DNA from: Microbacterium sp. STN6
GTDB taxonomy: Bacteria; Actinomycetota; Actinomycetes; Actinomycetales; Microbacteriaceae
Direction of reading: 5' to 3'
DNA: 64,000 bases
Assembly: GCF_026410545.1 (NCBI RefSeq)
Contig: NZ_JAPMIT010000002.1
Coordinates: forward strand, 682,001-746,000
Positions 50,954 through 59,893 of the stretch are shown piece after piece; position 1 is the stretch's first letter; each line of letters begins with the position of its first letter. A program made the translations under genes and the position numbers. Under the pieces are notes generated by a model. That model did not search any database. It saw nothing but the letters and a program-made list of their open reading frames with translations, and was not told the DNA's origin.

Positions 50954-51844
50954 GTGTCTCGCGCGCCCTCAGCGGCGGCGAAGTCCGTTGAGCTGTATGA
51001 CTTCCGCCGACCCACCACGCTCGCCCGCGAACACTCACGCGTGCTCGAGCTCGCGTTCGAGACGTTCGCCCGCCAGTGGGGCACCCAGCTCACCGCGAAA
51101 GTGCGGCTCGTCTCCCAGGTGACCTGCGAGCAGGTCACCATGGTGACGTACGACGAGTACGCCGCCGGACTGCCTGCACACACCGCGATGGTGCTATGCG
51201 AACTCGCCGACACCGAGCCGAAGGCCGTCATCCAGTTCCCCACGACGGCGGCGTTGTCGTGGGTGACGCACATGCTGGGTGGCAACGGTGCCGCTCACGA
51301 CCTGCCTGAGCGCAAGTTCACCCCGCTCGAGCAGGTGCTCGTGCGACGCCTGATCGACGACGCGCTCGAAGACCTGCGGTACTCGCTCGGCCCGCTTCTA
51401 GTCACGGGAATCGGCGTCAGCGGCATCCAGTACAACTCGCAATTCGCTCAGGCCGCGGCCACCCGCGACCTCATGATCGTCGCGTCCTTCACCATTCGCA
51501 TGGGCGACGAGATCGCACCAGCCACGCTCGCCATGCCCTCCGAGGTGCTTCTGCCGCAGCTTGGGGCGGCCAGCCCGACCAAGAGCGCCGCGAACGTGCG
51601 GGAACTGCTGCACGACCAGCTTGCACAGGTGCCCGTCGAGGTCGCGCTGCAGGTCACGCCCGCCATGGTGCGGCCGAGCACCATCCTTTCGCTCGCCGCG
51701 GGCGATCTCATTCCGCTTCCGCACCCCGCACACCGGCCGTTCGCGCTGATTGTCGACGGAGTGCAGCTGGCTCGCGCCGCGGTCGGATCCAACGGGTCCC
51801 GACTCGCCTGCGTCGTCGTGAACACCGAGGAGAACCCATCATGA
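50954..51844 (+). CDS. fliM: Flagellar motor switch protein FliM
   Basis: About 296 residues. It has the FliM start of the CheC-like domain (VELYDFRRPTTLAREHSRVLELAFETFARQWGTQLTAKV), the middle domain and a C-terminal SpoA domain (AQVPVEVALQVTPAMVRPSTILSLAAGDLIPL). The usual N-terminal CheY-binding EIDALL peptide is not visible. I prefer GTG at 50954, which has CAGGAA upstream and lies downstream of the predicted transcription start; GTG at 50933 would be nearly leaderless. It forms the C-ring with FliN and overlaps it by four bases. Confidence 0.92.
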   Translation: MSRAPSAAAKSVELYDFRRPTTLAREHSRVLELAFETFARQWGTQLTAKVRLVSQVTCEQVTMVTYDEYAAGLPAHTAMVLCELADTEPKAVIQFPTTAALSWVTHMLGGNGAAHDLPERKFTPLEQVLVRRLIDDALEDLRYSLGPLLVTGIGVSGIQYNSQFAQAAATRDLMIVASFTIRMGDEIAPATLAMPSEVLLPQLGAASPTKSAANVRELLHDQLAQVPVEVALQVTPAMVRPSTILSLAAGDLIPLPHPAHRPFALIVDGVQLARAAVGSNGSRLACVVVNTEENPS

Positions 51845-52542
51845 CCACCGTCACGCAAGACCTGCACGCCGCCAGCGTCGACGCACTCGTCGAGCAGCTT
51901 CCCACGGCGCAGGCGCTACACGCCGAACGCATCTCCGACGGGGCTGCCGCCCCCGAGACGGCCGCCGTCGTGGCGGCGTTCGTGGGGGCGACCTCGGCAG
52001 ACTTCGCCATCGCGCTGCTCGACGCCGAGGCCCTCGCGCCCGCCGGCGGAGACGCTCCGCAGGTGTCACTCGTCGACGTGCTGCGGCCCGCGCTCGAGGC
52101 CGCGACCGGCCCGCTCGGCAGCGGCGTGCTCGGCGAGGGCAGGCTCGAGGAGCGTTCGTCGCTCTTCTCCGACGCCGACGCCGTTCGCTTCCGGCTGCTC
52201 GAGGCCGACGGTCGCCTTGCGGGCGAGGTCGCGGTGCGCATCCGTCAGAACGGCACGGTCTCGGCCGACCGCGATGTCGACCGCTCGGTGGTCGGCAAGC
52301 TCGGCCGCATCAGCAACGTCGAGATGGCTCTCGCGGTCGAGATCGGCCGCACTCGCATGTCGGTCCGCGACCTGCTCGCGCTCGAACCGGGCGCCGTCGT
52401 CGAGCTCGACCGCTCGGCGGGCTCGCCCGCCGACATCCTGCTCAACGGCCGCCTGATCGCGCACGGCGAGGTCGTCGTCGTCGACCAGGAGTACGCGGTT
52501 CGCATCACCCAGATCCTCGACGTCGCGGACGGCATCGCCTGA
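51841..52542 (+). CDS. fliN: Flagellar motor switch protein FliN, extended
   Basis: 233 residues. The C-terminal ~80 form the SpoA domain (LGRISNVEMALAVEIGRTRMSVRDLLALEPGAVVELDRSAGSPADILLNGRLI). The first ~140 residues are extra. Their pattern (AAFVGATSADFAIALL, then LRPALEAATGPLG) recalls a CheC/CheX-like domain as in FliY, but no phosphatase motif is seen. It completes the C-ring between fliM and fliO. Confidence 0.9.
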   Translation: MTTVTQDLHAASVDALVEQLPTAQALHAERISDGAAAPETAAVVAAFVGATSADFAIALLDAEALAPAGGDAPQVSLVDVLRPALEAATGPLGSGVLGEGRLEERSSLFSDADAVRFRLLEADGRLAGEVAVRIRQNGTVSADRDVDRSVVGKLGRISNVEMALAVEIGRTRMSVRDLLALEPGAVVELDRSAGSPADILLNGRLIAHGEVVVVDQEYAVRITQILDVADGIA

Positions 52543-52544
52543 AC

Positions 52545-53072
52545 ATGGACACCCTCGTCCTCGCTCTTCGCGTCGTGCTGTCGCTCGCGGCGGTGCTCGC
52601 GCTTCTGTGGCTTCTGCGCCGCAAGCTCGAGCGTCGCCCGCGCCGGCGTGCGCGCACGAACAGCATCCAGGTCGTGGGTCGCCAGGCGCTCAGCCGCCGC
52701 GCTTCCGTCGTCATGGTCGAGAGCGACGGCAAGCGTCTTCTGCTCGGCGTTACCGAGCAGTCCGTGAACGTGCTGCACAGCGAAGACATCGGCAGCACCG
52801 TGCTGCGCGCCGACGAGTTCTCGCGCACCCTGGAGAACGCCCGTCGCGAGGGCATCGCGCTCGAGGGCACCCAGGTCAGAGGCACGCAGGCGACGGATGC
52901 TGCGCAGCACGCGCCGGCATCGCAGGGCCCGCAGCACGCCGCCCTCGAGCCCGCCCCCGTCGCCATGCTGCGTCCGCGGCGCGATCGCGCCCCGCAGGGC
53001 AAGCTCGGCGGATCCATCCTCTCGCCCGCGACGTGGAAGCAGACCGGCGCGGCGCTTCGGCAGGGGCGGTGA
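52545..53072 (+). CDS. fliO: Flagellar export gate assembly protein FliO
   Basis: 175 residues: one N-terminal membrane helix (ALRVVLSLAAVLALLWLLRRKL), then a compact beta domain (IQVVGRQALSRRASVVMVESDGKRLLLGVTEQSVNVL) typical of FliO, and a disordered basic tail. It helps assemble FliP into the gate. The identity fits its position between fliN and fliP. Confidence 0.88.
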   Translation: MDTLVLALRVVLSLAAVLALLWLLRRKLERRPRRRARTNSIQVVGRQALSRRASVVMVESDGKRLLLGVTEQSVNVLHSEDIGSTVLRADEFSRTLENARREGIALEGTQVRGTQATDAAQHAPASQGPQHAALEPAPVAMLRPRRDRAPQGKLGGSILSPATWKQTGAALRQGR

Positions 53073-53914
53073 GTCCAGTGGCTGCCACGGCGACGGCGGC
53101 GTCGCCCCGCTGGGTGCGGCCGGCCATCCTCACCGCCATCGGCGTGCTCACCGTGGTCGTGATGGTCTGCGTCGCGACGACGGCCGCGCACGCCGCCCCG
53201 ACCCCGCCCACCCCGGTGCCGACCCCCACCGCGCCGACCGACTCCGGCGACCTGACCGTGAGCATCAACGGGCCGGACGGCACGCCGTCGTCAGCCGTCG
53301 TGACCCTCATCGGCATCACGCTGCTGTCGGTGGCCCCGGCCGCGCTCATGATGATGACCTCGTTCACGAAGATCTTCGTGGTGCTGGCCATGACGCGCAA
53401 TGCGCTCGGCCTGCAGTCGATTCCGCCCAACCAGGTGCTGGCGGGCCTCGCGCTGTTCCTGTCGCTGTTCATCATGGGCCCGGTGCTCACCGATATCAAC
53501 ACGCACGCGGTACAGCCGTATCTTGCCGGTCACATGACGTTCGACGCGGCGATCCAGGCCGCCTCCGGCCCCCTGCGCGGCTTCATGATCGCGCACACCC
53601 GGCAGGAGGACCTCGCGCTCATGACGCGCGCGGCGGGCCTGCCCAACCCCAAGGATCCGGCGAGCGTCGGCATCACCACGCTCATCCCGGCCTTCATGAT
53701 CTCGGAGCTGCGGGCCGCGTTCATCATCGGCTTCGTCATCTTCGTGCCGTTCCTCATCATCGACCTCGTCGTGTCGGCCGCCCTCATGTCGATGGGCATG
53801 ATGATGCTGCCGCCCGTCATGATCTCGCTGCCCTTCAAGGTGCTGCTGTTCATCCTCGTCGACGGCTGGGGCATCATCATCACCGCCCTCATCCAGAGCT
53901 ACGGGAGCGGCTGA
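53069..53914 (+). CDS. fliP: Flagellar export gate protein FliP
   Basis: 281 residues from GTG 53069, overlapping fliO; GTG 53078 is also possible. A signal peptide (about residues 10-40, ending AAHA) precedes a Pro-rich linker. The FliP core is IGITLLSVAPAALMMMTSFTKIFVVLAMTRNALGLQSIPPNQVLAGLALFLS, with four helices in all and the ending SLPFKVLLFILVDGW. It forms the export pore with FliQ and FliR. Confidence 0.96.
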   Translation: MSPVAATATAASPRWVRPAILTAIGVLTVVVMVCVATTAAHAAPTPPTPVPTPTAPTDSGDLTVSINGPDGTPSSAVVTLIGITLLSVAPAALMMMTSFTKIFVVLAMTRNALGLQSIPPNQVLAGLALFLSLFIMGPVLTDINTHAVQPYLAGHMTFDAAIQAASGPLRGFMIAHTRQEDLALMTRAAGLPNPKDPASVGITTLIPAFMISELRAAFIIGFVIFVPFLIIDLVVSAALMSMGMMMLPPVMISLPFKVLLFILVDGWGIIITALIQSYGSG

Positions 53915-54192
53915 TGGATACCAACATGGTCATGGACATCGGCATGCAGGGGCTCATCGTGGCCGCGAAGCTCGCCGCGCCCATTCTCATCACGGCGCTC
54001 GTCGTCGGCTTCGCCGTGTCGCTCCTGCAGTCGATCACCCAGATCCAGGAGGTGACGCTGTCGTTCGTGCCGAAGGCCGTCGCCGTCGCGGTGGCCCTGC
54101 TGATCGCCGGCCACTGGATGATCTCCGAGATCGTCACGTTCACGAACGAGATGTTCGACAAGATCCCGATGCTGCTGGGCGGTGGCTCATGA
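53914..54192 (+). CDS. fliQ: Flagellar export gate protein FliQ
   Basis: 92 residues with two membrane helices and the family core AAPILITALVVGFAVSLLQSITQIQEVTLSFVPK. It surrounds FliP-FliR in the gate. It overlaps fliP by one base and fliR by four. Confidence 0.96.
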   Translation: MDTNMVMDIGMQGLIVAAKLAAPILITALVVGFAVSLLQSITQIQEVTLSFVPKAVAVAVALLIAGHWMISEIVTFTNEMFDKIPMLLGGGS

Positions 54193-54947
54193 GCTTCGAC
54201 ATCGACCAGTCGTGGATCGAGGCGGTCATGCTGGCGGCCGTGCGCATGACGGCGTTCGTGGTCATCGCGCCGCCGTTCTCGTACAACGCGTTTCCGGCCC
54301 GCGTAAAGGCAATGGTCGCGATCGGGCTCGCCCTCGCGGTCTCGCCGGCGGTCACCCACGACTTCCACGCACCGGATACGGCGGGCTTCCTTCTCGCCCT
54401 CGTTCTCGAGGCCGTCACCGGTGCCGCCCTCGGCTTCCTGGTCATGCTGGTGTTCTCGGCCATCCAGTCGGCGGGAACGCTCATCGACCAGTTCGGCGGC
54501 TTCCAGCTCGCCCAGGGCTACGACCCGCAGGCCATGGTCAACGGCGCGCAGTTCACCCGGCTGTTCCAGATGACCGCACTTGCGCTGCTCTTCGCTTCCG
54601 ACGGCTACCAGCTGGTGCTCGGCGGCCTGACCCGCAGCTTCACGGCGTTGCCGCTCGGTGCGGCCATCGACACGGGCCATCTCGCCGAGGCCGCGCTCAC
54701 CGGGGTCACGCAGATGATGCTCGCCGCCGTGCAGATCGCCGGCCCGCTCATCGTCGTTCTCTTCCTCGCGGATGCCGGGCTCGGCCTCATCACGCGCGTC
54801 GCCCCGGCGCTCAACGCGTTCGCCCTCGGCTTCCCGCTGAAGATCCTCCTGACGGTCAGCCTCGCCGGCGTGGTGTTTGTGGCCCTGCCCGGCATCATCG
54901 CCGCCCTCACCGGCCAGGCGGTCGGCCTCGTTTCGGGGGTGAACTGA
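54189..54947 (+). CDS. fliR: Flagellar export gate protein FliR
   Basis: 252 residues with about six membrane helices and the FliR pattern PPFSYNAFPARVKAMVAIGLALAVSP, SAGTLIDQFGGFQLAQGYDP and APALNAFALGFPLKILLTVSL. It completes the FliPQR pore and passes directly into flhB, whose start overlaps its stop. Confidence 0.95.
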   Translation: MSFDIDQSWIEAVMLAAVRMTAFVVIAPPFSYNAFPARVKAMVAIGLALAVSPAVTHDFHAPDTAGFLLALVLEAVTGAALGFLVMLVFSAIQSAGTLIDQFGGFQLAQGYDPQAMVNGAQFTRLFQMTALALLFASDGYQLVLGGLTRSFTALPLGAAIDTGHLAEAALTGVTQMMLAAVQIAGPLIVVLFLADAGLGLITRVAPALNAFALGFPLKILLTVSLAGVVFVALPGIIAALTGQAVGLVSGVN

Positions 54948-56029
54948 TGTCAGACGCGGGCGAACGCACCGAACAGGCGACCGACAAGCGCATGAAGGAG
55001 GTGCGCTCCAAGGGCCAGCTCAGCAAGTCCAAGGACCTGACGGCGTGGCTCGGCGTCGGCGCGGCGGCCATCATGATCCCCACCACCATGACGGCAGCAG
55101 CGGATGCCGGTGAGCAGCAGTTTGCGGCCGTGCGTTCCGCGATCGCCACCGCCGACACCGGGGTCGCTCTCGCCGCCTTGGGTGACGGACTCGCCTCGGT
55201 CATGGCAACCATGACGCCCATGCTTGTCGTCGTGGTCATCGCCGTCGTCGGCGGATCGGTGGTGCAGGGCGGACTGCATGTCAAGAAGTTCAAGCCATCG
55301 TTCGAGCACTTCAACCTTGTGAGCGGCCTGAAGCGCACCTTCGGCATGAACGCGCTGTGGGAGGGCGCGAAGGCCCTGCTGAAGACCGTTGTCGTCGGCG
55401 CGGTGCTCTACGCGGTGGTCCAGGGACTCATCCCGGTGCTCACCGCCTCGGGCGGCATGTCGGTCTCCGCCGTTCTCGACGAGGCGGGGGAGGGCATTGC
55501 GAATATGCTGCGCGTGGCCGTCGCCGCGGGCCTCGTCATTGCCGGCATCGATGTCTTCGTCATCCTGCGTCGCAACCGCAAGAAGACCCGCATGACCAAG
55601 CGCGAGGTCAAGGACGAGCATCGCAACTCGGACGGCGACCCGCTCATCAAGTCCCAGCGCCGATCCCGTCAGATGGCCATGAGCCGCAACCGCATGATCG
55701 CCGCCATCGCGAGCGCCGACGTCGTGGTGGTCAACCCCACGCACATCGCCGTCGCGCTCGTCTACGAGCCGGGCAAGTCGGCACCCCGCGTCGTCGCCAA
55801 GGGGCAGGGAACGATCGCCACGCGCATCCGTGAACAGGCCGAAAGCGACCGTGTTCCCATGGTTCGTGACATTCCGCTGGCACGTGCCCTGCACGCGCAG
55901 TGCGAGATCGGCCAGGAGATTCCCGTCGAGCTGTACAACGCGGTCGCCCGCGTGCTGGCGTTCGTCATGGCGCTGCGCACGCGCGGCGCCGCATACGGCA
56001 CCCACACGATGGCCCCCGCGGCCGCGTGA
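54947..56029 (+). CDS. flhB: Flagellar export switch protein FlhB
   Basis: 360 residues. GERTEQATDKRMKEVRSKGQLSKSKDLT at the N-terminus, four membrane helices, and the cytoplasmic domain with the autocleavage motif NPTH (Asn263-His266) in VVVVNPTHIAVALVYEPGKSAP. Cleavage after the Asn and contact with FliK switch export from hook to filament proteins. It lies 17 bp before flhA. Confidence 0.95.
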   Translation: MSDAGERTEQATDKRMKEVRSKGQLSKSKDLTAWLGVGAAAIMIPTTMTAAADAGEQQFAAVRSAIATADTGVALAALGDGLASVMATMTPMLVVVVIAVVGGSVVQGGLHVKKFKPSFEHFNLVSGLKRTFGMNALWEGAKALLKTVVVGAVLYAVVQGLIPVLTASGGMSVSAVLDEAGEGIANMLRVAVAAGLVIAGIDVFVILRRNRKKTRMTKREVKDEHRNSDGDPLIKSQRRSRQMAMSRNRMIAAIASADVVVVNPTHIAVALVYEPGKSAPRVVAKGQGTIATRIREQAESDRVPMVRDIPLARALHAQCEIGQEIPVELYNAVARVLAFVMALRTRGAAYGTHTMAPAAA

Positions 56030-56046
56030 GAAGAGAGTGAACTGAC

Positions 56047-58101
56047 ATGAAGACACGCAATCTGTCGAAGCTGGCGGTGCCCGTCGGCGTCGTCGGCATC
56101 ATCATGCTGCTGATCATGCCCGTGCCCGCGTGGCTTCTCGACGTGCTCATCATCGTGAACATCCTGTTCGCGCTCGTCATTCTGCTGACGACGATGTTCG
56201 TGAAGAAGCCGCTCGACTTCTCGGTATTCCCCTCGTTGCTGCTCGTCGCGACCCTCTTCCGGCTTGGCCTCAACGTGGCCTCCACCCGGCTCGTGCTCGG
56301 CGACGGCTACGCGGGCCAGGTGATCGCCTCGTTCGGCCACGTCGCGGTCGGCGGCTCCATGATCATCGGGGCGGTCGTCTTCCTGATCCTCGTCGTCATC
56401 CAGTTCGTCGTCGTGACCAAGGGCGCCGAGCGTGTGGCCGAGGTGGGAGCGCGCTTCACGCTCGACGCCATGCCCGGCAAACAGATGGCCATCGACGCCG
56501 ACCTGAACGCCGGCCTCATCACCGACACGCAGGCGCGCGAACGCCGCGCCGCCGTGGCCGCCGAGGCCGACTTCTACGGGGCCATGGACGGCTCATCCAA
56601 GTTCGTCAAGGGCGACGCGATCGCCGGGATCATCATCATCATCATCAACATCGTCGGCGGCATCGCCATCGGCATGCTCCAGCGCGGAATGGATATCGGC
56701 GACGCCGTCGGCACCTACACGCTGCTGACCATCGGCGACGGCCTCGTCACCCAGATCCCGGCGCTCTTGATGGCGGTCTCCACGGGCATGATCGTGACCC
56801 GCTCGAATGTCGACACCGACATGGGCTCGAGCGCATCCGCTCAGCTGACGCAGTCGCAGACGGCGCTCACCATTGCGGGCTGCGCAGCCATCGTGCTCGC
56901 ACTGATCCCGGGCATGCCGATGATTCCGTTCATTCTCATCGGAGGCGCGCTGATCCTCGTCGCGCAGCGGCTCAAGGCGAACCGCAAGGCGCAGGAGGCG
57001 AGCGAGACGGCGCTGGCGGCGCAGGGTGCGGCGACTCCGGGCTCGGAGACGACGGACGATCTCATCGAGCAGATGCGCGTGCAGGCGCTCGAGATCCAGC
57101 TGGCGCCGGACCTGGTCGACCTGGTCACGGGCGCCTCCGACGACCTGCTCGGGCGCGTGCGAGCCCTGCGGCGCAAGATCGCCATGGAACTCGGCATCGT
57201 GGTGCCGCCGGTGCGCACGAGAGACAGCGTCGAGCTGCCCGCCGCCACCTACGTCATCCGTATCGCGGGGGTGGAGGCAGGTCGCGGCATTGCGCCGAGT
57301 GGCAAGGTGCTCGCGCTCGGCGACAACCTCGATGCGCTGCCGGGATCGGCGGTCGTTGAGCCCGTGTTCGGGCTCAGCGGCAAGTGGGTTCCGAGCGAGC
57401 TGCGCCACGGGGCAGAGATGGCCGGCGCCACCGTGATCGACCGCGTGTCGGTGCTCGTCACCCACCTCTCCTCGATCGTCTCGACGAACGCGGCCCGGCT
57501 GCTGAGCCGTGAAGACGTGCGCGTGCTCACCGAGGGCGTGAAGCAGGTGAACCCCTCCGCGGTCGACGAGCTCGTTCCGAACGTCATGTCGCTCGCCGAG
57601 GTGCAGCGCGTGCTGCAGGGGCTGCTCGCCGAGCAGATCCCCATCAACGACCTCGGGCGCATCTACGAGGCTCTGCTGTTGCGCGCCAAGGTTTCGGCAG
57701 ACCCGGAAGGGCTCGTCGAGGCGTCCCGGCAGGCGCTCGGGCCCGCGATCTGCGCCCTGTATGCGGAGGATTCTGTGCTGCGCGTGATCATGATCGATCC
57801 TCTGCTCGAGCAGAGCCTGCTCGAGGGCCTGCGCCAGGGCGAGAACGGCAGCCAGATCATTCTCAGCCCAGAGCGACTCGACGCCATCGTGGCCTCGCTG
57901 CGCGAGTCGGTCGCGCGCACCGAGGCGAGCGGCCTCACGGCCGTTCTCGTATGCGCACCGGCGCTGCGGGCGGCCGTGCACAAGCTCGTGGCCGCCCAGC
58001 TCGGCACGCTGCCGGTGCTGTCGTACCAGGAGGTCACGAGCGCGAACGTGAACATCGAGACGGTGGGGGTGGTCCGTGTCGCCGAGATTGCTGCGGCTTG
58101 A
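56047..58101 (+). CDS. flhA: Flagellar export protein FlhA
   Basis: 684 residues. The N-terminal half has eight membrane helices with the FHIPEP-type signature (LLLVATLFRLGLNVASTRLVL and the segment around GAERVAEVGARFTLDAMPGKQMAIDADLNAG). The C-terminal cytoplasmic half (from about residue 330) binds chaperone-substrate complexes. The ring of nine forms the export gate platform. Its end overlaps the FlhF-like gene by 26 bp. Confidence 0.96.
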   Translation: MKTRNLSKLAVPVGVVGIIMLLIMPVPAWLLDVLIIVNILFALVILLTTMFVKKPLDFSVFPSLLLVATLFRLGLNVASTRLVLGDGYAGQVIASFGHVAVGGSMIIGAVVFLILVVIQFVVVTKGAERVAEVGARFTLDAMPGKQMAIDADLNAGLITDTQARERRAAVAAEADFYGAMDGSSKFVKGDAIAGIIIIIINIVGGIAIGMLQRGMDIGDAVGTYTLLTIGDGLVTQIPALLMAVSTGMIVTRSNVDTDMGSSASAQLTQSQTALTIAGCAAIVLALIPGMPMIPFILIGGALILVAQRLKANRKAQEASETALAAQGAATPGSETTDDLIEQMRVQALEIQLAPDLVDLVTGASDDLLGRVRALRRKIAMELGIVVPPVRTRDSVELPAATYVIRIAGVEAGRGIAPSGKVLALGDNLDALPGSAVVEPVFGLSGKWVPSELRHGAEMAGATVIDRVSVLVTHLSSIVSTNAARLLSREDVRVLTEGVKQVNPSAVDELVPNVMSLAEVQRVLQGLLAEQIPINDLGRIYEALLLRAKVSADPEGLVEASRQALGPAICALYAEDSVLRVIMIDPLLEQSLLEGLRQGENGSQIILSPERLDAIVASLRESVARTEASGLTAVLVCAPALRAAVHKLVAAQLGTLPVLSYQEVTSANVNIETVGVVRVAEIAAA

Positions 58102-58981
58102 GGCGCCCTCGCTCATCGAGCTGAGGGAGCGCGTGCTGGCCGAATACGGGCCGCGAGCCCGCGTCGTGCAGGCGGAGAAGGTGACCGTCGGCGGCATCCG
58201 CGGGTTCTTCGCCCGGCACCACTATGAGGCCACCGTCGAACTCGACGAGCCGTCGCCGCCTGCCCACGTGCTCTTCGACGTGCCCGCACGCGTCGGACTC
58301 GCCGCGCTGCTCGACGAGGCGGATGCGGAAGAGGCCCACTTCACCGGCGCGAACGAGGCGCGCCCGGAGCCGTCGGTGTCGACCCAGGAGCCGAACTTCG
58401 CGGCCATCATGGACGACCTCATCTTCAACACCTCCGACGGCCAGGAGCAGGCCGGAGCACCGCAGGCACCGCCTCGCCCCGCCGCTCCAACGCCGGCCGC
58501 GCCGCCGCTCGTTCGACCAGGCGATCTCATCGTCGTCGCGGGCATGGCGGACGACGCGGCTCGCATAGCGCACTCCATGTCGAACACGGCGGTGTACGCC
58601 GAGGTGTTGCTCTCCGGTGCGCTTTCGAAGGAGACGGATGCGGTCTGCGATCGCCGAACGGCGAACGCAGCCCGAGCGCACGGGGTGCAACTGGAGGCAT
58701 GCGTCATCGTGGCATACGGGCTCGGAAGCGGGCTCGGGATCTCCCGCTCGGCGATCACCGCGCTCACGCGCATCGGGGCCGACCAGCTGTGGCTCGCGGT
58801 CGATGCCGGGCGCAAGAGCGAGGACACCGCACGCTGGGTCACCGCCATCGCCGCAGCCACACCGGTGCATGGCCTCGCCGTGGAGGGAACGGACATGACG
58901 GCCAGCCCGGCGAGCGTGAACGACCTGCAGATTCCCATCGGCTGGCTGAACGGCTTGCCGTCACCCACGGCGCGTTTGTGA
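58076..58981 (+). CDS. FlhF-like protein without a GTP-binding P-loop
   Basis: 301 residues from GTG 58076. The N-terminus resembles FlhF (LIELRERVLAEYGPRARVVQAEKVTVGGIRGFFARHHYEATVEL), followed by a Pro/Ala-rich linker. Where FlhF has a GxxGxGKTT P-loop this protein reads GDLIVVAGMADDAARIAHSM, with no Lys or Thr. The later AYGLGSGLGIS and AVDAGRKSEDTARW recall the order of SRP-GTPase motifs but lack their key residues. It sits where flhF usually follows flhA, so a non-GTPase placement or structural factor is inferred. No flhG follows. Confidence 0.7.
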   Translation: MSPRLLRLEAPSLIELRERVLAEYGPRARVVQAEKVTVGGIRGFFARHHYEATVELDEPSPPAHVLFDVPARVGLAALLDEADAEEAHFTGANEARPEPSVSTQEPNFAAIMDDLIFNTSDGQEQAGAPQAPPRPAAPTPAAPPLVRPGDLIVVAGMADDAARIAHSMSNTAVYAEVLLSGALSKETDAVCDRRTANAARAHGVQLEACVIVAYGLGSGLGISRSAITALTRIGADQLWLAVDAGRKSEDTARWVTAIAAATPVHGLAVEGTDMTASPASVNDLQIPIGWLNGLPSPTARL

Positions 58982-59006
58982 CAGGCGCCTGCGATAGGGT
59001 AGCCAC

Positions 59007-59252
59007 GTGCTGGTGCTGACACGCAAGCCGGGGGAGAAGATCCTCATCGGCGACGACATCGTGATCACGCTGCTCGACTCTCGCGGAGACGGTGTGCGCA
59101 TCGGCATCGACGCTCCGCGAGGCATCACCATTCAGCGCGAAGAGGTCGTTCGGCAGGTCGCCGAGGCGAACATCCAGGCCGCCTCCGCCGACGTCGAGGC
59201 CGAGCGCCTGCTCAAGGAGCGCCTCGGCATCGCCACGCCGCCGACCGAGTAG
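59007..59252 (+). CDS. csrA: RNA-binding translational regulator CsrA
   Basis: 81 residues, GTG start. The CsrA core MLVLTRKPGEKILIGDDIVITLLDSRGDGVRIGIDAPRGITIQREEV is complete, and the extended acidic C-terminal helix resembles the Gram-positive form that interacts with FliW. It binds GGA-containing hairpins; the fliC leader has such a site. It ends the flagellar island. Confidence 0.95.
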   Translation: MLVLTRKPGEKILIGDDIVITLLDSRGDGVRIGIDAPRGITIQREEVVRQVAEANIQAASADVEAERLLKERLGIATPPTE

Positions 59253-59262
59253 CGCTCCCTCC

Positions 59263-59293
59263 GGTCGAGTAGCGCGAAGCGCGTATCGAGACC
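59263..59293 (+). repeat. Palindromic dispersed repeat, variant copy
   Basis: GGTCGAGTAGC, stem GCG-AA-GCGC, GTATCGAGACC. It has the same outline as the GGTTGAG...CTCGAAACC copies, with T/C changes in the arms. It separates the convergent csrA and folA genes. Confidence 0.7.
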
Positions 59294-59295
59294 CT

Positions 59296-59841
59296 CTACC
59301 CGACCGCGCTCTTCTCGAGGCGGCGCCATCGGTAGCGAACGCCCGAGCGAGACTCTCGCCACACCCCGTACCCGTCGCCCTCGACCTCACGCCACTCCGG
59401 TCCGATCACCGGCGCATGTGTGTCGCCCTCCACCGCGACCTCCACGTCCGTCACCTCGAGCCGATCGGCCAGGCCGATTGCCGCCTCGTACAGCTGCTGC
59501 CCGCCGATGACCCATACATCGCCGGGCACGCTCAGGGCGTCGTCGAGGGATGCCGCGCGCTCCGCGCCCGTCGCCGTCCAGTCCCGCTGCCGGGTGAGAA
59601 CCACGTTCCGTCGGTCGGGAAGCGGGCGAAAGCGCTCCGGCAGTGAATCCCACGTGCGCCGCCCCATGACCACGGTCGAGCGGGCCGGTGCGGGACCCGC
59701 GCCTTCTACCGAGCCGGTCGTGAGCGCCGAAAAGTGAGCCATGTCCTCCGGCACGCGCCATGGGATCGCGCCGCCGGCGCCGATGACGCCGGTGGGGGAC
59801 TGGGCCCAGATGAGACCGATCACGCGCGGGGCCCGGGCCAT
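59296..59841 (-). CDS. folA: Dihydrofolate reductase
   Basis: 181 residues. GLIWAQSPTGVIGAGGAIPWRVPEDMAHF contains the active-site acid (Asp33) and the Met20-like loop. VVMGRRTWDSLPERFRPLPDRRNVVLTR binds NADPH, and DVWVIGGQQLYEAAI is the nucleotide-binding helix. It regenerates tetrahydrofolate after thymidylate synthesis. It follows thyA by about 50 bp in the same direction. Confidence 0.95.
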   Translation of the reverse strand: MARAPRVIGLIWAQSPTGVIGAGGAIPWRVPEDMAHFSALTTGSVEGAGPAPARSTVVMGRRTWDSLPERFRPLPDRRNVVLTRQRDWTATGAERAASLDDALSVPGDVWVIGGQQLYEAAIGLADRLEVTDVEVAVEGDTHAPVIGPEWREVEGDGYGVWRESRSGVRYRWRRLEKSAVG

Positions 59842-59893
59842 CCGCTCATCGTGGTCGGCATAGCGCGGCCAGTGCTCACACCGGGACCAGCGC

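Noticed and set aside
30423-59252. Horizontal transfer of the flagellar island.
   Set aside because: Base composition and start-codon use match the flanking genes; there is no integrase, no flanking direct repeat and no IS element. Nothing in the window supports recent transfer.
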